Source: Dipteris shenzhenensis (taxonomy: Eukaryota; Polypodiophyta; Polypodiopsida; Gleicheniales). Taken from it: 64,000 bases of DNA. This document shows, piece by piece, positions 1 through 11,730 of the stretch (positions within the stretch are counted from its first letter, which is position 1; each line of letters opens with the position of its first letter). The stretch lies in assembly GCA_047967505.1 (NCBI GenBank), contig CM106539.1. One strand, written 5' to 3'. The translations under genes and the position numbers were made by a program. The notes under the pieces are model-generated. The model had not been told where the DNA came from and searched no databases. It saw only the letters and a list, made by a program, of their open reading frames with translations.

Positions 1-1599
1 CTTGTGCACTAAGCCTTACCAACATTTGAATAGTGATTGGGATGATAAGAGGTGATTCACACATCTTTAAGCTTCTCCCTTGTCTCCCCTTTTGCTTGAA
101 CCCTATTTGGATCCTGTTTTGTTAGTGATATTGTTAGAGCACTTCAATGCATCCTCAGCGTACACTAAGACCAAGGGGACGCCCAACTCGCCAAAGGAGT
201 GTTCCTTGAAATGGCTGAAATTTATTACAAGAGAAGGTTGTCTAGTAGCAAGGAAGGTTGTCCCTTCCCCTAGTCAAAACTATGCTAGATTGCAGTAGCC
301 AATGTAAGAATTTGGCACGTTGGAGCAACAAATCAATTGTAGAGGTTTGCAAATTTACAAACTAGCTTGTGTCTTTGTCCACACTGTGTGAACACCACAT
401 AGTGGTGGCCCTCTTCCAAGGTTTTGCTTGCATCGTTTTGTCATGCTATGATCCCTCCTCTCCTCATCTTGTGCGTGATTTTGTCACCAATTGTAGCTTC
501 TAGATTGGAGCCCGATCATCACACTTAATATCATTGCAAAGCACAATGATAGTGGAGCTCATTTGATATCTAGTATCAGTGGTAGAATCCAAGGCTCTCT
601 GCATGGGAACTATTCAAAATCCTCCATTGTATAAATAGGGCTGGTTTTTGGGCAAGACGAGAATGCGTTGTTAATGCTTGCACCTTGCTCAGTCCAAAAT
701 TTTTAGATAAAGCCAACACTTGGTGAAAACCGACATGAGACGAGCCTGAAATCAAGCATCTTCCTGAACAGGCACTTAACATTACTCGAATTGCCAATGT
801 TAGTGGAATAATTTTTAGCTCCAACTTTATAGGCAACAAACTAGGATGTAAGAGTGCATTCCTGTGTTGCTAGAAAGTCACAAAGAGATTTTTATCCATG
901 CCTAAAAAGAGTCATTTTGTGTGTGTGTGCATGTGTGTTGGGTTAATGGTGGTGTGATTGGGGATCTAACAAAAGCTTGTAGATTTCCCGAAAAAGCTCG
1001 CGGCAAAAAGCTCGCAATAAAAATTTCCCCTAATTAAACTATAAAAAGTTCAATAACCGGACTATTATTTAAACTATAACAAGTTTCAACCACCAGGATC
1101 ATGATAAGATCATAAATGATTAAACTATAGTTGGGATCCACACTAAGTTCTCGCTCATGTCATTTGGAAATCTCAAGTGAGCTCTCAAGTTCATTGGTGG
1201 AAAAGATTCTAACTTCCTATTATTAAGGCTAACATCCCCAAAAAGGTTGACGTTAGCCTTGAAAATGGAATCCTTGAAATCTACTAAGCCTTGGAGAGTC
1301 TTTCAAGAATGGCAAAACTTCTCCTCCTTTTGAGAGAAAGAGCAAGCTCAACAAAGGATTACATAATAAGACCACATAGGAATGCACACTAAAAGTTAGA
1401 AATTCAACCATACGAGAATGCACGCTAAGCATGGGCCCATTATGCCAGAGGTTGGGTTTTATTTAGCATAGGATGGGAGTGGAGTTGATTGATTGATTGA
1501 TGGATGGGTGGCAAAGCATGGAGAACGCACTCTAACAAAACGTGATGGGATTGAAAGTAGTGTCCTAACCTACGGTCGGTTGATGTAAAAGACCTTGGG
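1..1599. other. AT-rich intergenic DNA, no gene recognised
   Basis: Only short open frames without recognisable domains or plausible splice structure occur here. A short TG-rich run lies near 920-945. I see no tRNA, transposon end or coding-like conservation. Confidence 0.5.
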
Positions 1600-2060
1600 T
1601 AAAAGGCGGGAGGGGTAGTCAAGAGGAGCAGGCTGGAGGCCGTGGTGTGGAAGAAGTATAGATACGGGGGAGAGCGACAGCCAACAGGTTGTCCGGCGGC
1701 GGACCGGACGGAAAAGATAAGCCAAAAGCAGGAGTGAGAGAGATACATAGTCTGACTATGGACTTATCAGGGGCGGGGCCCAGCTCATCTCTGACCGCAC
1801 GGGTCCGCATTCACTGTACCCTTCCGCAGAGGCCGCGCCGCTGCCCCCGGCGGGGACCACGTGTCCCAGGTGCGGTCCACCTTCTTCTCCTGCCCCCCGC
1901 CGGTCACCTCGCCGACCCCGCGGGCCTCGACGTTTGGCCGCCCAACAATATGTTGCCTATTACTCTACTTCTCCCGGTCCCTATGGCGCACACACCACCC
2001 TCTGGCGGTTCCCACCTTTCGTCCGCCGTCCCTTGCTATGCGCACGCCATGCTCCACCGA
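1600..2060. promoter_or_regulatory. GC- and CpG-rich island, possible old promoter
   Basis: This segment is much richer in G, C and CpG than its surroundings. It contains a GGGGCGGGGCCC-type GC box near 1770-1782 and a CACGTG G-box near 1858. It looks like a plant promoter or 5' leader, but I cannot follow any coding exon from it in either direction: the open frames across it lack known motifs and overlap in several frames, as expected for GC-rich DNA with few stops. It could also be a captured promoter fragment or the end of a decayed element. The composition is seen directly; the promoter role is inference. Confidence 0.3.
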
Positions 2061-5000
2061 GCTATAGGCTGCATATCGAAATCGCATTTCTATGAGCTAG
2101 AGCACACTGCCCTCGATGCTCCAATGCACCCTTGGTGGCTGTTTTTAAAGGCCATGCTCAAAAATCTAAACAAAGCTATTCGCATGTTGACACACACTAA
2201 TGCACATAATGGCACCTCCTTTCGCTCATTCTAGCACCATTTTAGTCTTACAAAATCATCTCTCTCTACATTGTCATCTCCAACCTCCCTTTGCCTGCAA
2301 ACATGATAGGGATGCTCGTGCTGAGCAACTCTGTAAGTACCAACAAAGGCTTGACATAGGCTCCCCTTCCCCTGTATCTTTGTATTAGAATGGATACTAC
2401 TGTGTATATCTAATAGTGTTGAAACTTACTCTTTAGCGAGTGTACAAAAAGGTACGGACTTTAGCTACAAACTGGGTTACACACCATTGTCAGCATGGGA
2501 ACTGCCCCTAAGAGAATTGCTCCGAAGCTCAAATCCATTGAGCCAGGGTGTGTAATTGGGTGTTATGCAAGGGTTATTAAATTGCTCTATCATAGAATCA
2601 TCAATCAATGCAAACTCAACCCCTTGAGTGCAAAACTAAAATTGTCAACCAATTGCACAACTCACACATCAAAAATGTGCAACATCAAAAACAAACTTCA
2701 AATCCAAGAATGAATCTTATCAAGTGAAACAAAACAAATTGCCAACTAGCACATGAGAGCCCTCAAGACTTTTGCACATTCTCAACTACTGGCACATGAT
2801 GGGAGGCATGTGCACTACCTCTAAGAGCCATTGCACACACACAAAAGAAAGCATAGCTAACTGCTCCATTTCCTATCACATGAATTACTTGAAGCAAACA
2901 TAGCAACACGACAACTTTAAATAGATTTGCAAAGTTGCAACTTAATCTTTTTGGAGATATCCAGAGCCACACAACGAATGAGAATTGGCTGGAGTAATAA
3001 TTGTACACCAATGCTCAAATCAGCAACCTCTAGAATGGAGGTGCCAATATTAGCATTAGTGGCGCTCCAAGTTTACCTCGAGAGATGCGCAGGCCTCCAA
3101 ACCGAGCCTCCAATCGCCCATTATTTGAGTCGTGTGCATTGAGCCTAATGCTATATGAGTGCGGTGGCCAAAATAGAAGAGGGCTTGAGGGGGCTTTACT
3201 ACCAGAAAATCCTTGGCTCAACGTGCATTCAATGGTAGTATTTAAACCCGTACTTACATATGGGTCCTACATACCTTTCTCTTTATATAGAGAAGAATGA
3301 CAATACCTCTGCACAGCAGTGATCCTTGGAGCCTGGGAGATCCACAACAAAAACTCCTTCCAACACATAATCCAACAGGGCTTTAGGGTACTGGCAATGA
3401 CGGCAACGGTGGAGACGCTTCTCAGGGACTTTGGTAAAGTCCTCAACTCACTGGACCCGGTGGTCAGTCATGCAATCTACGAGGTCGAAAAGCAAGTCGT
3501 GTTAGGCTAGAAGGTCATCCTGTGCTCACAGCGTAGGCCTGGGGAAAAACTCCCCTTTAGGCCAAATTTTGTATGGGTCTAACCCCCCCTCCTTTTTTGA
3601 TTAATAGAAGCCGGCAAGTTTATTTTTAAAAAAAGAAGAAAAGAATGACACTTTTTACTTTGGGAGTTGAAACAAGTCTCTTGTATATATCTAGAAGATT
3701 TAAAAATGCCCTCTATTGAACCCATGTCATATGTTACATATTTTTAGGTGTAGTCGTGGGAGTAGAGGCATGTTGTGCCATCCCAAAAGGCCATGGTAGT
3801 TTAACATTAAGCTAGTAATATCGAGGATGGGACACGATTCCAAAGGTGTGGGATGGAAAGGCTAGTAGTGCATTTTGTTTATGTTTTTTTATTTTGAGCT
3901 TTTTGTGCTTTTCAAACTTTTCATATTGAGTATTTAAGTCATGATTTCTCTCCATTTTCCTCATTCCCTCAAAAACTCTTATGGTATGATCTAGTATAAT
4001 AGCATGTTTCATTGTTGTTACTTCTCCTTAACTTGTATGATCAACTATAATCTTCTTTGCTATTCAAGAAAACTCCATTTGCATCGTAAGGACTTAGTAC
4101 TTGTTCTTAATGCAACAACTCTAGATAAACCTACGCAATGTTATGGAGATTTAGTTTTCATGGACCCCATTAGGTAAGATGAACTTGTGGAGAATTGGCA
4201 AGATACACCTCATTGAGCGTGCTCTTTTTTAAATGAGATCTCACGAGGGCCAAAAATTGGAAAATATGACCGACAATGAGTTCTAAAACAATTTGCTAAG
4301 CGCCTTCAGCTATGAAAAGGGGCCCTATGAGGTCATATGCAGGGGTAGGCCACACGCACATCCGAATTGTTTTTGCGCGAAGCAGAAGTATATGCTAATT
4401 CTCGTATGCTTCCATGTTATGATGTACAAAGTGAAGCAAGCAAAGTCAGAGAGACGATCAGAAAGATTTCGTAGAAACATTTTTCAAAGGGACGGGGGTC
4501 CCGGCAGCGCTAAATATTCTAACGCCATCGCGAGGCATACGGAGGCCTTTGAAAACATTGACGAGACACTAAGTTCGGTGGTGGGAAGGGAACATACGGA
4601 GGCTATCAAGAGAGACGGAAAGTTCGGTGCTGTAAGTAATTCTGCGTTCAGATTTTTGGTTGAGAACAGTAGTAGCTTGTAGGCCACACCACACTGCTCA
4701 ACAACTCCAAAGCAAGGGGTTGACAGGAACTCAATTCGTGTATCAACCCCTGAGTCCTTGTCGGGGTCCAAGGAGGAAGAAAACTGAACTGCATTGTATA
4801 TGGTATGTATATAGAATTTAAATATGGAAATCTTCGCTTCTTCTGTAAAAATCTTGCAGTTTCAGGCAAATGCGCAGCGCACGAAAGATGCAGTTTCGCA
4901 ATTTTCACGGCGTCTTCCGCTTTGTGTTTGTCATTTTATTGCACATGCATATGGGCATGCGTTACGGGGGACTGGGTTCAGTTCAAAACGGAGCTTTTAT

Positions 5001-6396
5001 GAGAAGCATTCGTTCCTTCCAAATCTTTTTGACAAAAACTGTCATGTACCTGAGAGAACCAGCTTCTCACCATCAATTCCTTAAGCCATGAGCGCACAAA
5101 TGCGTGCCAACTCGCTACAAGTTTCTAGATGGACAACGCATACGTTCTCCTTGGCTTTTTTGGAGCACGAAGGAGCAACGTATTAAATGATGGCGTATTC
5201 CCTAAACCTTTTGCCCTTCTATATGGGTCTTGGTAGTCTACGCATTCGCTTGTCTAGTCTTGTTTAGTCATTTCAAGCACTCTTCTTATAGCAAACTCCT
5301 AATGTGTTGAAGAGGGCGCATCGTTGCTCCCTCACTGCTCAAACTAGCATCCCAGTTTGGGAAGGTCAGTCAAGGAAAGAAAGAGAAACCACCACCTTGA
5401 GCTTGTTTAAAGCTCCAGGGGGGAGAGAATTGTGGACAGACTATATAGACTCGGTTGCTTGGTTGAGTGGTGGCAACATAGCCTCCAAAACTACGTGAAC
5501 CAAGCATAGTTTAATTGGGACTTGGCTACAGTGTGTCCAACTCACCCCTGGGTTGTGCACAAGAGGCACTCCACCCAATGTGTGTGTATTGGCTCTTAGC
5601 TTCCTTGCTTTTAATGAAAGTAAGATGTAAGCCTCAATAAGGCTCTGGCAGGTGACGCTGATGACTACGTGGCTAGTGGTCCTGTGTTCAAACCCCACCA
5701 ACTTGACATGCATTTTATTTTCTTAAAGAAGAAATCCCCCACCCAAGTGCTTGGGCAAGAAGTCTTGCCCCCTCTGACTTGTCCAAAAGGTGGGATTCGT
5801 AGGGCCAATTGTGCTTTGATGTTTGGCATGTCATCCCCACTTTTGGTTAGGCGAGCATGTAAGCTCCAGTGTGTAGAGAGCCCAAGAACAGTTCTTAAAT
5901 ACTAAAAGATGATCAACACTTAACATATCATTATTGATTGACCACATTTTGAGGTAGGTCAGCTTGACCAAAAGCAAAGGAAAAGAGAGCATCAGTCAAG
6001 ATTAGTAAAATTCTCGCCCCACTTTTCGTAGACCCTTAGTAGGGCCAAAACACGGCATGGAAGCTTTGGTATAATGCCTTGCCTAAGCTTTTAAAGTTCT
6101 TAACGTTTATGCCCAAACATTTTTCTATTCATAAATATTTAATCTTTTTGGAAAAACAGTAGCATGGCCTACTACGATCACACATGCTTTAGAGAACTAT
6201 TTTGGGCTTAGTCCTAATCAATGATGTGGATGTCTCCTCACAAAGCTAAGAACTTTAGATAACGTGGTTCTTTCCTTCATTGTCTTAATTTTTTTGCAAG
6301 TCAACAAGTTGGCACTGGATCAAGTTTGCTACCGAATGCTCCCTCTACCCCATGTTCTGCTAGATGTGCTACCCTATCGGATGCTACTTCTACCCC
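2061..6396. other. Intergenic DNA, no supported gene
   Basis: Short scattered frames only. A stretch at 3319-3510 ends in a T-rich and A-rich tail near 3590-3645 and could be the 3' end of a decayed non-LTR element, but no reverse transcriptase motif is visible. A frame at 4293-4682 has no recognisable domain. Nothing else stands out before the CACTA element begins. Confidence 0.4.
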
Positions 6397-6399
6397 GTG
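6397..6399. repeat. Left target-site duplication GTG of CACTA element 1
   Basis: GTG directly abuts the first base of the left CACTA terminus and recurs at 17242-17244 after the right terminus. Confidence 0.85.
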
Positions 6400-6441
6400 C
6401 ACTACTACACACGGATCCTATTGCGATGTTTACGTACCGAC

Positions 6442-6759
6442 GTTTAGCGCCCGCTTAGCGCTAATCGTCGGTATAACAAGCGGGTTTCGTAAATCGTCGC
6501 TATATAGTGACTGTTGCTGAAAGTTGCTATATAGCGACTTTAAAAAGTCGCTATATAGCGACACTGAGACAAAATATTATAGCGACGTTTTTACAGAGAG
6601 GTTTAGCGCCCGCTTAGCGCTAATCGTCGGTATAACAAGCGGGTTTCGTAAATCGTCGCTATATAGTGACTGTTGCTAAAAGTTGCTATATAGCGACTTT
6701 AAAAAGTCGCTATATAGCGACACTGAGACAAAATATTATAGCGACGTTTTTACAGAGAG
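6442..6759. repeat. Left subterminal repeats, 159-bp block tandemly duplicated
   Basis: Two adjacent copies of a 159-bp block (6442-6600 and 6601-6759) look identical apart from isolated bases. Each holds several copies, exact or degenerate, of the palindrome TCGCTATATAGCGA, plus a TAGCGCCCGCTTAGCGC inverted segment. In En/Spm elements, clustered subterminal motifs bind TNPA and are needed for excision. Here I infer the same role from position, palindromic form and recurrence at the other end (17030-17160). A T-run follows at 6760. Confidence 0.85.
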
Positions 6760-6953
6760 GTTTTTTTTTTTTTAATAGGCCGTTAAAGTTAGTTTTTTCC
6801 AATGACAAAATTTTTTAAATTTTCATACATGTTTGAACTCATAGAGAATGAAAAAATGAGAGCATGTACATCAAGCCTTTAAAGCTCATATATTCATGTC
6901 CAAATTTGAGATGAGAAAAAACAAATAAGAGCATTTACATCAAGTGTTTCATC

Positions 6954-9900
6954 TTAAGCCAAGTCTAAGGCGCCAAGCAAGTCTATCTCCAACTCTATAC
7001 CGAGTTGATCTCCTATATCATCATCGTACTCTAGCATCGTACGTTCACCTAAAGGTATTTGATCATCTTCTTCAATAAAGCTTAAGTGTGGTGATTGATC
7101 TTGATGATTGTTGTCTTCTTCGTCAATATCGTGATCTCCATCCTCCTCCCGTGCGATGTCATTATGCGCATCTTCCTCTTGGCTCATATGGTGATCTACA
7201 TCTTCTTCGCTAGATTCATCAATTGGATCCGGCATTGGTAGTGGCATCTCCATATCCACATCTCGATCTTCAAAAATTTGCTTACTTCGTGGTGCAACTT
7301 GGATCACGTACCACCATCTTGGATCAAAACGATCCGGATGAAAAACCACCTATATTGAAGATGGGTGCCAAATGTCGTCAATTATATATATATCAATGGA
7401 CTTTAAAAACGAAAGCTTCGACTAATTCATTAGTATGCACCTGCTCACAGTGCTCGGGAAGAACAAAAGTATCACTTTCATTGGTCCAATGTTTGGTGGA
7501 GTCTGTTGCAAAGAGCCGCTACTATCTTTTCTCACTGTCGTATGGGGACCGTTGTAAGTAGTTCTAAACCATTTTACATCAAGAATGAAAAAAGTAAATC
7601 GTCTGAAATCAATTTCATAGATGTCGCGTATGGTTCCACAATAATCCAACTGTGATGAGAGAAGATTGGTATCCGAAGCACTTGCTCGGCTATCTTGTGT
7701 GAAGTTAGCCATGACTCCACAATCATACGTGACTCTCTTTGAATTGATGCATTCCACGCGGAAATGTCATCCATATGACCATAATGCATTGTACTTTTTG
7801 TACTGTAAAAGAGCATCATTAAAACAATGAAGATGCACCTATTTGATAGCATATATTGCCACAAATAATTAATTACTTAATTACGTCAAGAGATAAGAAA
7901 CTTACATGCACCATACATCCAGATGATAACTCTCGCTCGCGCTCATTTATTGTCTCTCCATCACGTTCGGCTTTACATAGAGCCAGTTGTAGCCAATCAA
8001 ATGACATGTGAGTAGGGAGAAGAGCCAAATCTCGTGGATATGGTTATGATCGCCTGTACATTACTCTGAATCTCGTCCTTGCATTTATTCTTTCTGCTTT
8101 GGCCACTTCATATCTCTCAATCCACTTTTGCATCTCAGGGCTATTGAGGATACAAAACTTATTGAATTTCTCCATTTGCTCTTCGCTCATCTTTCTTTCA
8201 ATCCCTTTTCCTTGGGGAACCTCGCCAACGATGCGATCATCATCCTTGTTGTGCTAAGCTTAAGGCTCCTTAAGGCATATCAGGATCCGTGGATGCAAGA
8301 AACTCTGTGATATATACTAATGACTCTTGCACAAGCCATCCCTCTACCATGCTTGCTTCCGGTCTTGCTCTTTGTCTTACAAACCCCTTTAAAGTTTTCA
8401 TAAACCGCTCGAGCAAAAAACATACATCGACTATGAATGGTACCTGCTATAGCCACCTCATTAACTATGTGCACAAGCAAGTGGACTTGAGTTGTCATAA
8501 TGCTCGAGGGAAAGTGCTTCTCAAGCAAGCATACTATTATTGGTACACTAATTCTACTTAGAATACCTGTAAGACCTTGTGCCAATCATGGGACTTGAGG
8601 CCACTAAGCTTATTGTCCTTTGAAAATGCTCCTTTCAAGCAACGCATGTACCCTATCAGTGTTTGAAAAGAGGCAATGTCTGCCTTGACCGCTGCCTCCT
8701 CCCTCGTAGAGAGGATCCACATTGCTTTCGGGAGGACAACTTTTCCTAAAGCATGCACTTGGGGCCACAAACGAGACATCCTATTCATAGCACGCAAGTC
8801 TTCTCGCACTCCTCTCGAGTCCTTGGAACCAACCAAGTGTGCCCAAATAGTAGCCCCCACATTCTTGAAGATATGCATGGGATCCAAGAGATGATTGATT
8901 TGTAACTGACCCCAATAAGGAAGCTCGTGAAAGATCGATAGCCTCTTCATACTAGGAGGAGGTTCCTCTCTATTCGCCCTTCAAGCTTGAATCCAATCAC
9001 TTGCCTTCAAATATGATGGTGGTGGATCAAGCTGACCTCCACGTGTGAGATGGTCGAGCGGAAGGTATCGAGCATGACCTTCATAAACATTTTTCCTCAT
9101 ATGTTTGGAGTAGCGTGCAAGCGATTTCAGAGCCGGTCCACAAACAGGACAAGCATGGTACCCACTTGTAACAAGTCCTGCACGCGTGCATGAATGTGTT
9201 AGTACAAGACATGCGTGCAAAAGAGAGTAAAAAAAGCATAATCCCTCATTGTACATGTAAAGACACAACCACGTACCTGCGCACTCTCCATATCCTGGGT
9301 AGTCATGCATGGTCCACATCAAGATACCCCTGACCAAAATATCATTGGTATGTCTAGGAGCTCTGGAAATATCAAAGACCTGCACTCCTCTCCATAATAT
9401 CTGTAACTCCTCTATCAAAGGTGCCATGTACACATCCATGTTTTTTGCCTTGTACTTTCCTGGCACAAGTAGTGCAAGCATGAGGTGTCCCTTGTATATT
9501 GTTAGCCATGGTGGGATATTATAATTCACCACGACTATGGGCCATGTCGACCAAGATGTCAAGCGTAACCCGAAAGGATTCACGCCATCCATGGCTAGCC
9601 CAAGATGTAAGTTGCGTGGCTCCCTCGCAAAGTCCGGCCACTGATTATCTATGTGCTTCCAAACTGCACAATCTGCGGGAATCCTCAATGTGTCATCAGT
9701 GGACCGATGAGATGCATGCCATGTCATCAACTCCGCTATGGATTTGCATCGAAACATGTGTTATATTCTTGCAATGATGGGAAAGTGTCTCAAGACCTTC
9801 ACCGGTATCCGCTCACCCTGCAAGTCATCTCTATATCGTTGTTCCCCACACTTTGGACAACTAGCCAAATCTCCATGCTCACGACGAAAGAGAATACAAT

Positions 9901-10661
9901 CATTACGGCAAGCATGGATGGTATCATAATCCATACCCACCGTTGTTAGCATCTTTTTCGCTTCATCTCTTGATGACGGCATGGTAATTGGTGCAGGCAA
10001 CATCTTTTGGAGCAACCTATGACAAAGACAGTATCCAAATGATGATTCTCAAAACAAACAATATACAAATAATGAGTCAAATTAATGCAAGGGCTAACCT
10101 CATTAAGGCCGAGACACTTGTATCCGACCACCCATACTATACTTGTAGATTCAAGATTGAGAGACAAGCACGTAGTTTAGACATCCTAGCACCCTCGTAC
10201 AATTGTGTTGATTGCAACTCTCACATTTTGACCTCAGACTCTGACATCACGTGTACGTGGGATGTAGTGCCCCTAAAAATCGAATCCTGTCGACCATACC
10301 CTCGTCGTCATCTGAGAGACTATAGTCTTGCTGAAAGTGAGAAGGTATATGTGTACCCTCGTCACCCTTCTCATCCTGTTTTAAGATTTCGTGTAAATAT
10401 AAGATCTTCTATTTCCTGGTATACAATAAGATTGCGAACTTAAATAGCTTTGACTTACCGATGATCCATCAACATGTGCAACACCAACGGGGGGTACTGG
10501 TTCTGGTTCCTCCCCATACATCCGCAAGTGGCGCATGATAATACGACGTTGATGTCGTACTTCTCGCTTGCAATGAGTGCAATGACAGTATAACCTTTCT
10601 GTAAGCCACTTCGTGCTCCCAGATGTTGGTGCATCATCGGGCTTCCACTCGTCCCTTCCAT
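6954..10661 (-). pseudogene. TNP2-type CACTA transposase (tnp2 + DUF4218 + DUF4216), disabled
   Basis: Read on the minus strand, the first coding exon starts at ATG 10661, just after a TGTAG acceptor. GT-AG exons then follow: donor near 10458, acceptor near 10376, a large exon from 10017 to 9277, and the next from 9177. Domains run in the usual order. The N-terminal part has a CxxC pair (ASCPKCGEQRY, near 9850). The tnp2 core includes LHLGLAMDGVNPFG and later HELPYWGQL and LDPMHIFKNV. DUF4218 follows (SHDWHKVLQ, then VHLLVHIVNEVAIAGT near 8460), then DUF4216 (YGTIRDIYEID and VKWFRTTYNGP near 7560-7660) and an acidic tail ending near 6954. Damage includes a 4-bp deletion a few codons after the start relative to element 2, and an in-frame TAA near 9758 where element 2 has a sense codon. 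The gene would encode the CACTA endonuclease/transposase; this copy cannot make it whole. Confidence 0.88.
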
Positions 10662-10746
10662 CTACACTTATAAAATCACAACATAAGCATGAGGAGGACA
10701 TATTGACAATTATAAAAAAGCATGTTTGAGCTTCTCTTGATGCCAC

Positions 10747-10860
10747 ATCAAAAAAATGACAGTAAGCGTCGCTATATAGCGATGCTTTCCTCTGTTCCGT
10801 CGCTATATAGCGACGACGCTGTGGGTTAAAACCCGAAATGCTAAACGCGCGGCGTTTTGC
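10747..10860. promoter_or_regulatory. Shared divergent promoter region with subterminal-type palindromes
   Basis: This short interval separates the minus-strand TNP2 gene from the plus-strand leader of the second gene. It holds at least two good copies of the GTCGCTATATAGCGAC family (near 10767 and 10799), the motif otherwise found only at the element ends. Element 2 has five copies in the matching place (31660-31800), followed in both by a conserved GTGGG(T/C)TAAAACCCGAAAT segment. The layout is seen directly. That it is a bidirectional promoter bound by an element-encoded protein is inference from En/Spm, where TNPA binds both subterminal and promoter sites. Confidence 0.6.
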
Positions 10861-11358
10861 TCATACCATTCACTAATCTCTCAAGTAAGCAACCCAAAAT
10901 CTCCTCCCACCTATTTTCGATGACCTCCCACCTATTCCAAGCAACCTCCCACTCTATTTTCCACTCCTCACCCTTCTCCTACCTCTTGTACTCCCTCTCT
11001 ATCCTTTTCCCTCTTTGGTTTCTTGAAAGAAAGTTCTTCAAGAGATGAGTTTGTTTCAACAATGTAGGTGGTTTGTTTGTTAGCTTTAGTTTTGTGAGTG
11101 TTTCTTCTTGTATTGCTAAACTTGTAAACTAGTTTTCATGCTTGTTTTGAAAGGATTGAAACAAAAAATGAGATTTCAAGAAAGAAAGAAAACTCACCTC
11201 TTTTTTCTGTATTTCTCTTCCTTCTCTTCCTCCTTGTCTCCTCAATCTCCTTCTTTCCTTGTCTCCTCAATCTCCTCCCTTCAAGAAGTTGCTTTTGTAA
11301 TCTCCTCCTTCCACTAACATCTTATTTGAAAAAATGGGTTGTTTTCTCTCTTTTGTAG

Positions 11359-11396
11359 GGCCAGTCCACTACATCGAGCAGGACATACTATTTCAG
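11359..11396 (+). other. Non-coding leader exon of the plus-strand CACTA gene
   Basis: A 38-base segment lies between a strong acceptor (TTTTGTAG) and a donor (GTAAGT). The same arrangement occurs in element 2 at 32315-32350. An earlier exon probably ends at a site that is GTGAGT in element 2 (32011) but ATGAGT in element 1 (11045), so that donor looks broken in element 1. Confidence 0.55.
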
Positions 11397-11469
11397 GTAA
11401 GTGCTTCCTCTTTTTTCCATTTATTATTTTTGTTATTTGCATCGGCCTGCAGCTAGCTAGCTGCAGTGA

Positions 11470-11730
11470 TGGGCGTAGGAATCCTCTCTTCCCCTCCCAC
11501 TCTTTCCTTCTTCCCCCTTCTCTTATTCTCTTTTTTTCCCCTTCTCTTTTTTCCCTCTTCTCTTATTCTCTCTTTCCCCCTTCTCTATTTCCCCCTCATC
11601 TCTTTTCCCTTCTCTCTTTCCTTTCCCTCTTATTCTCTATTTCCTTTCCCTCTTATTCTCTTATGCTTATGCTTCTCTCATTCCCCCTTCTCTCTTTCCC
11701 CCTTCTCTATTTTCCCCTTCTCTCATTCGC
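11470..11730 (+). repeat. Polypyrimidine tract
   Basis: Nearly uninterrupted C and T in units such as CCCCCTTCTCTATTT and TCTCTTTCC. Element 2 has the matching tract at about 32455-32780. The open frames across it are rich in Ser, Phe, Pro and Leu because of composition only. Confidence 0.85.

Noticed and set aside
4293-4682. 129-residue frame as a gene
   Set aside because: No recognisable motif and overlapping open frames on the opposite strand; not supported.
5640-5710. Possible tRNA or SINE with a B-box-like GTGTTCAAACCCCAC
   Set aside because: No acceptable A-box at the right distance and no cloverleaf could be drawn.
8289-9949. Plus-strand frames across 8.3-10.4 kb
   Set aside because: Antisense shadows of the minus-strand TNP2 transposase, whose domains are clear.
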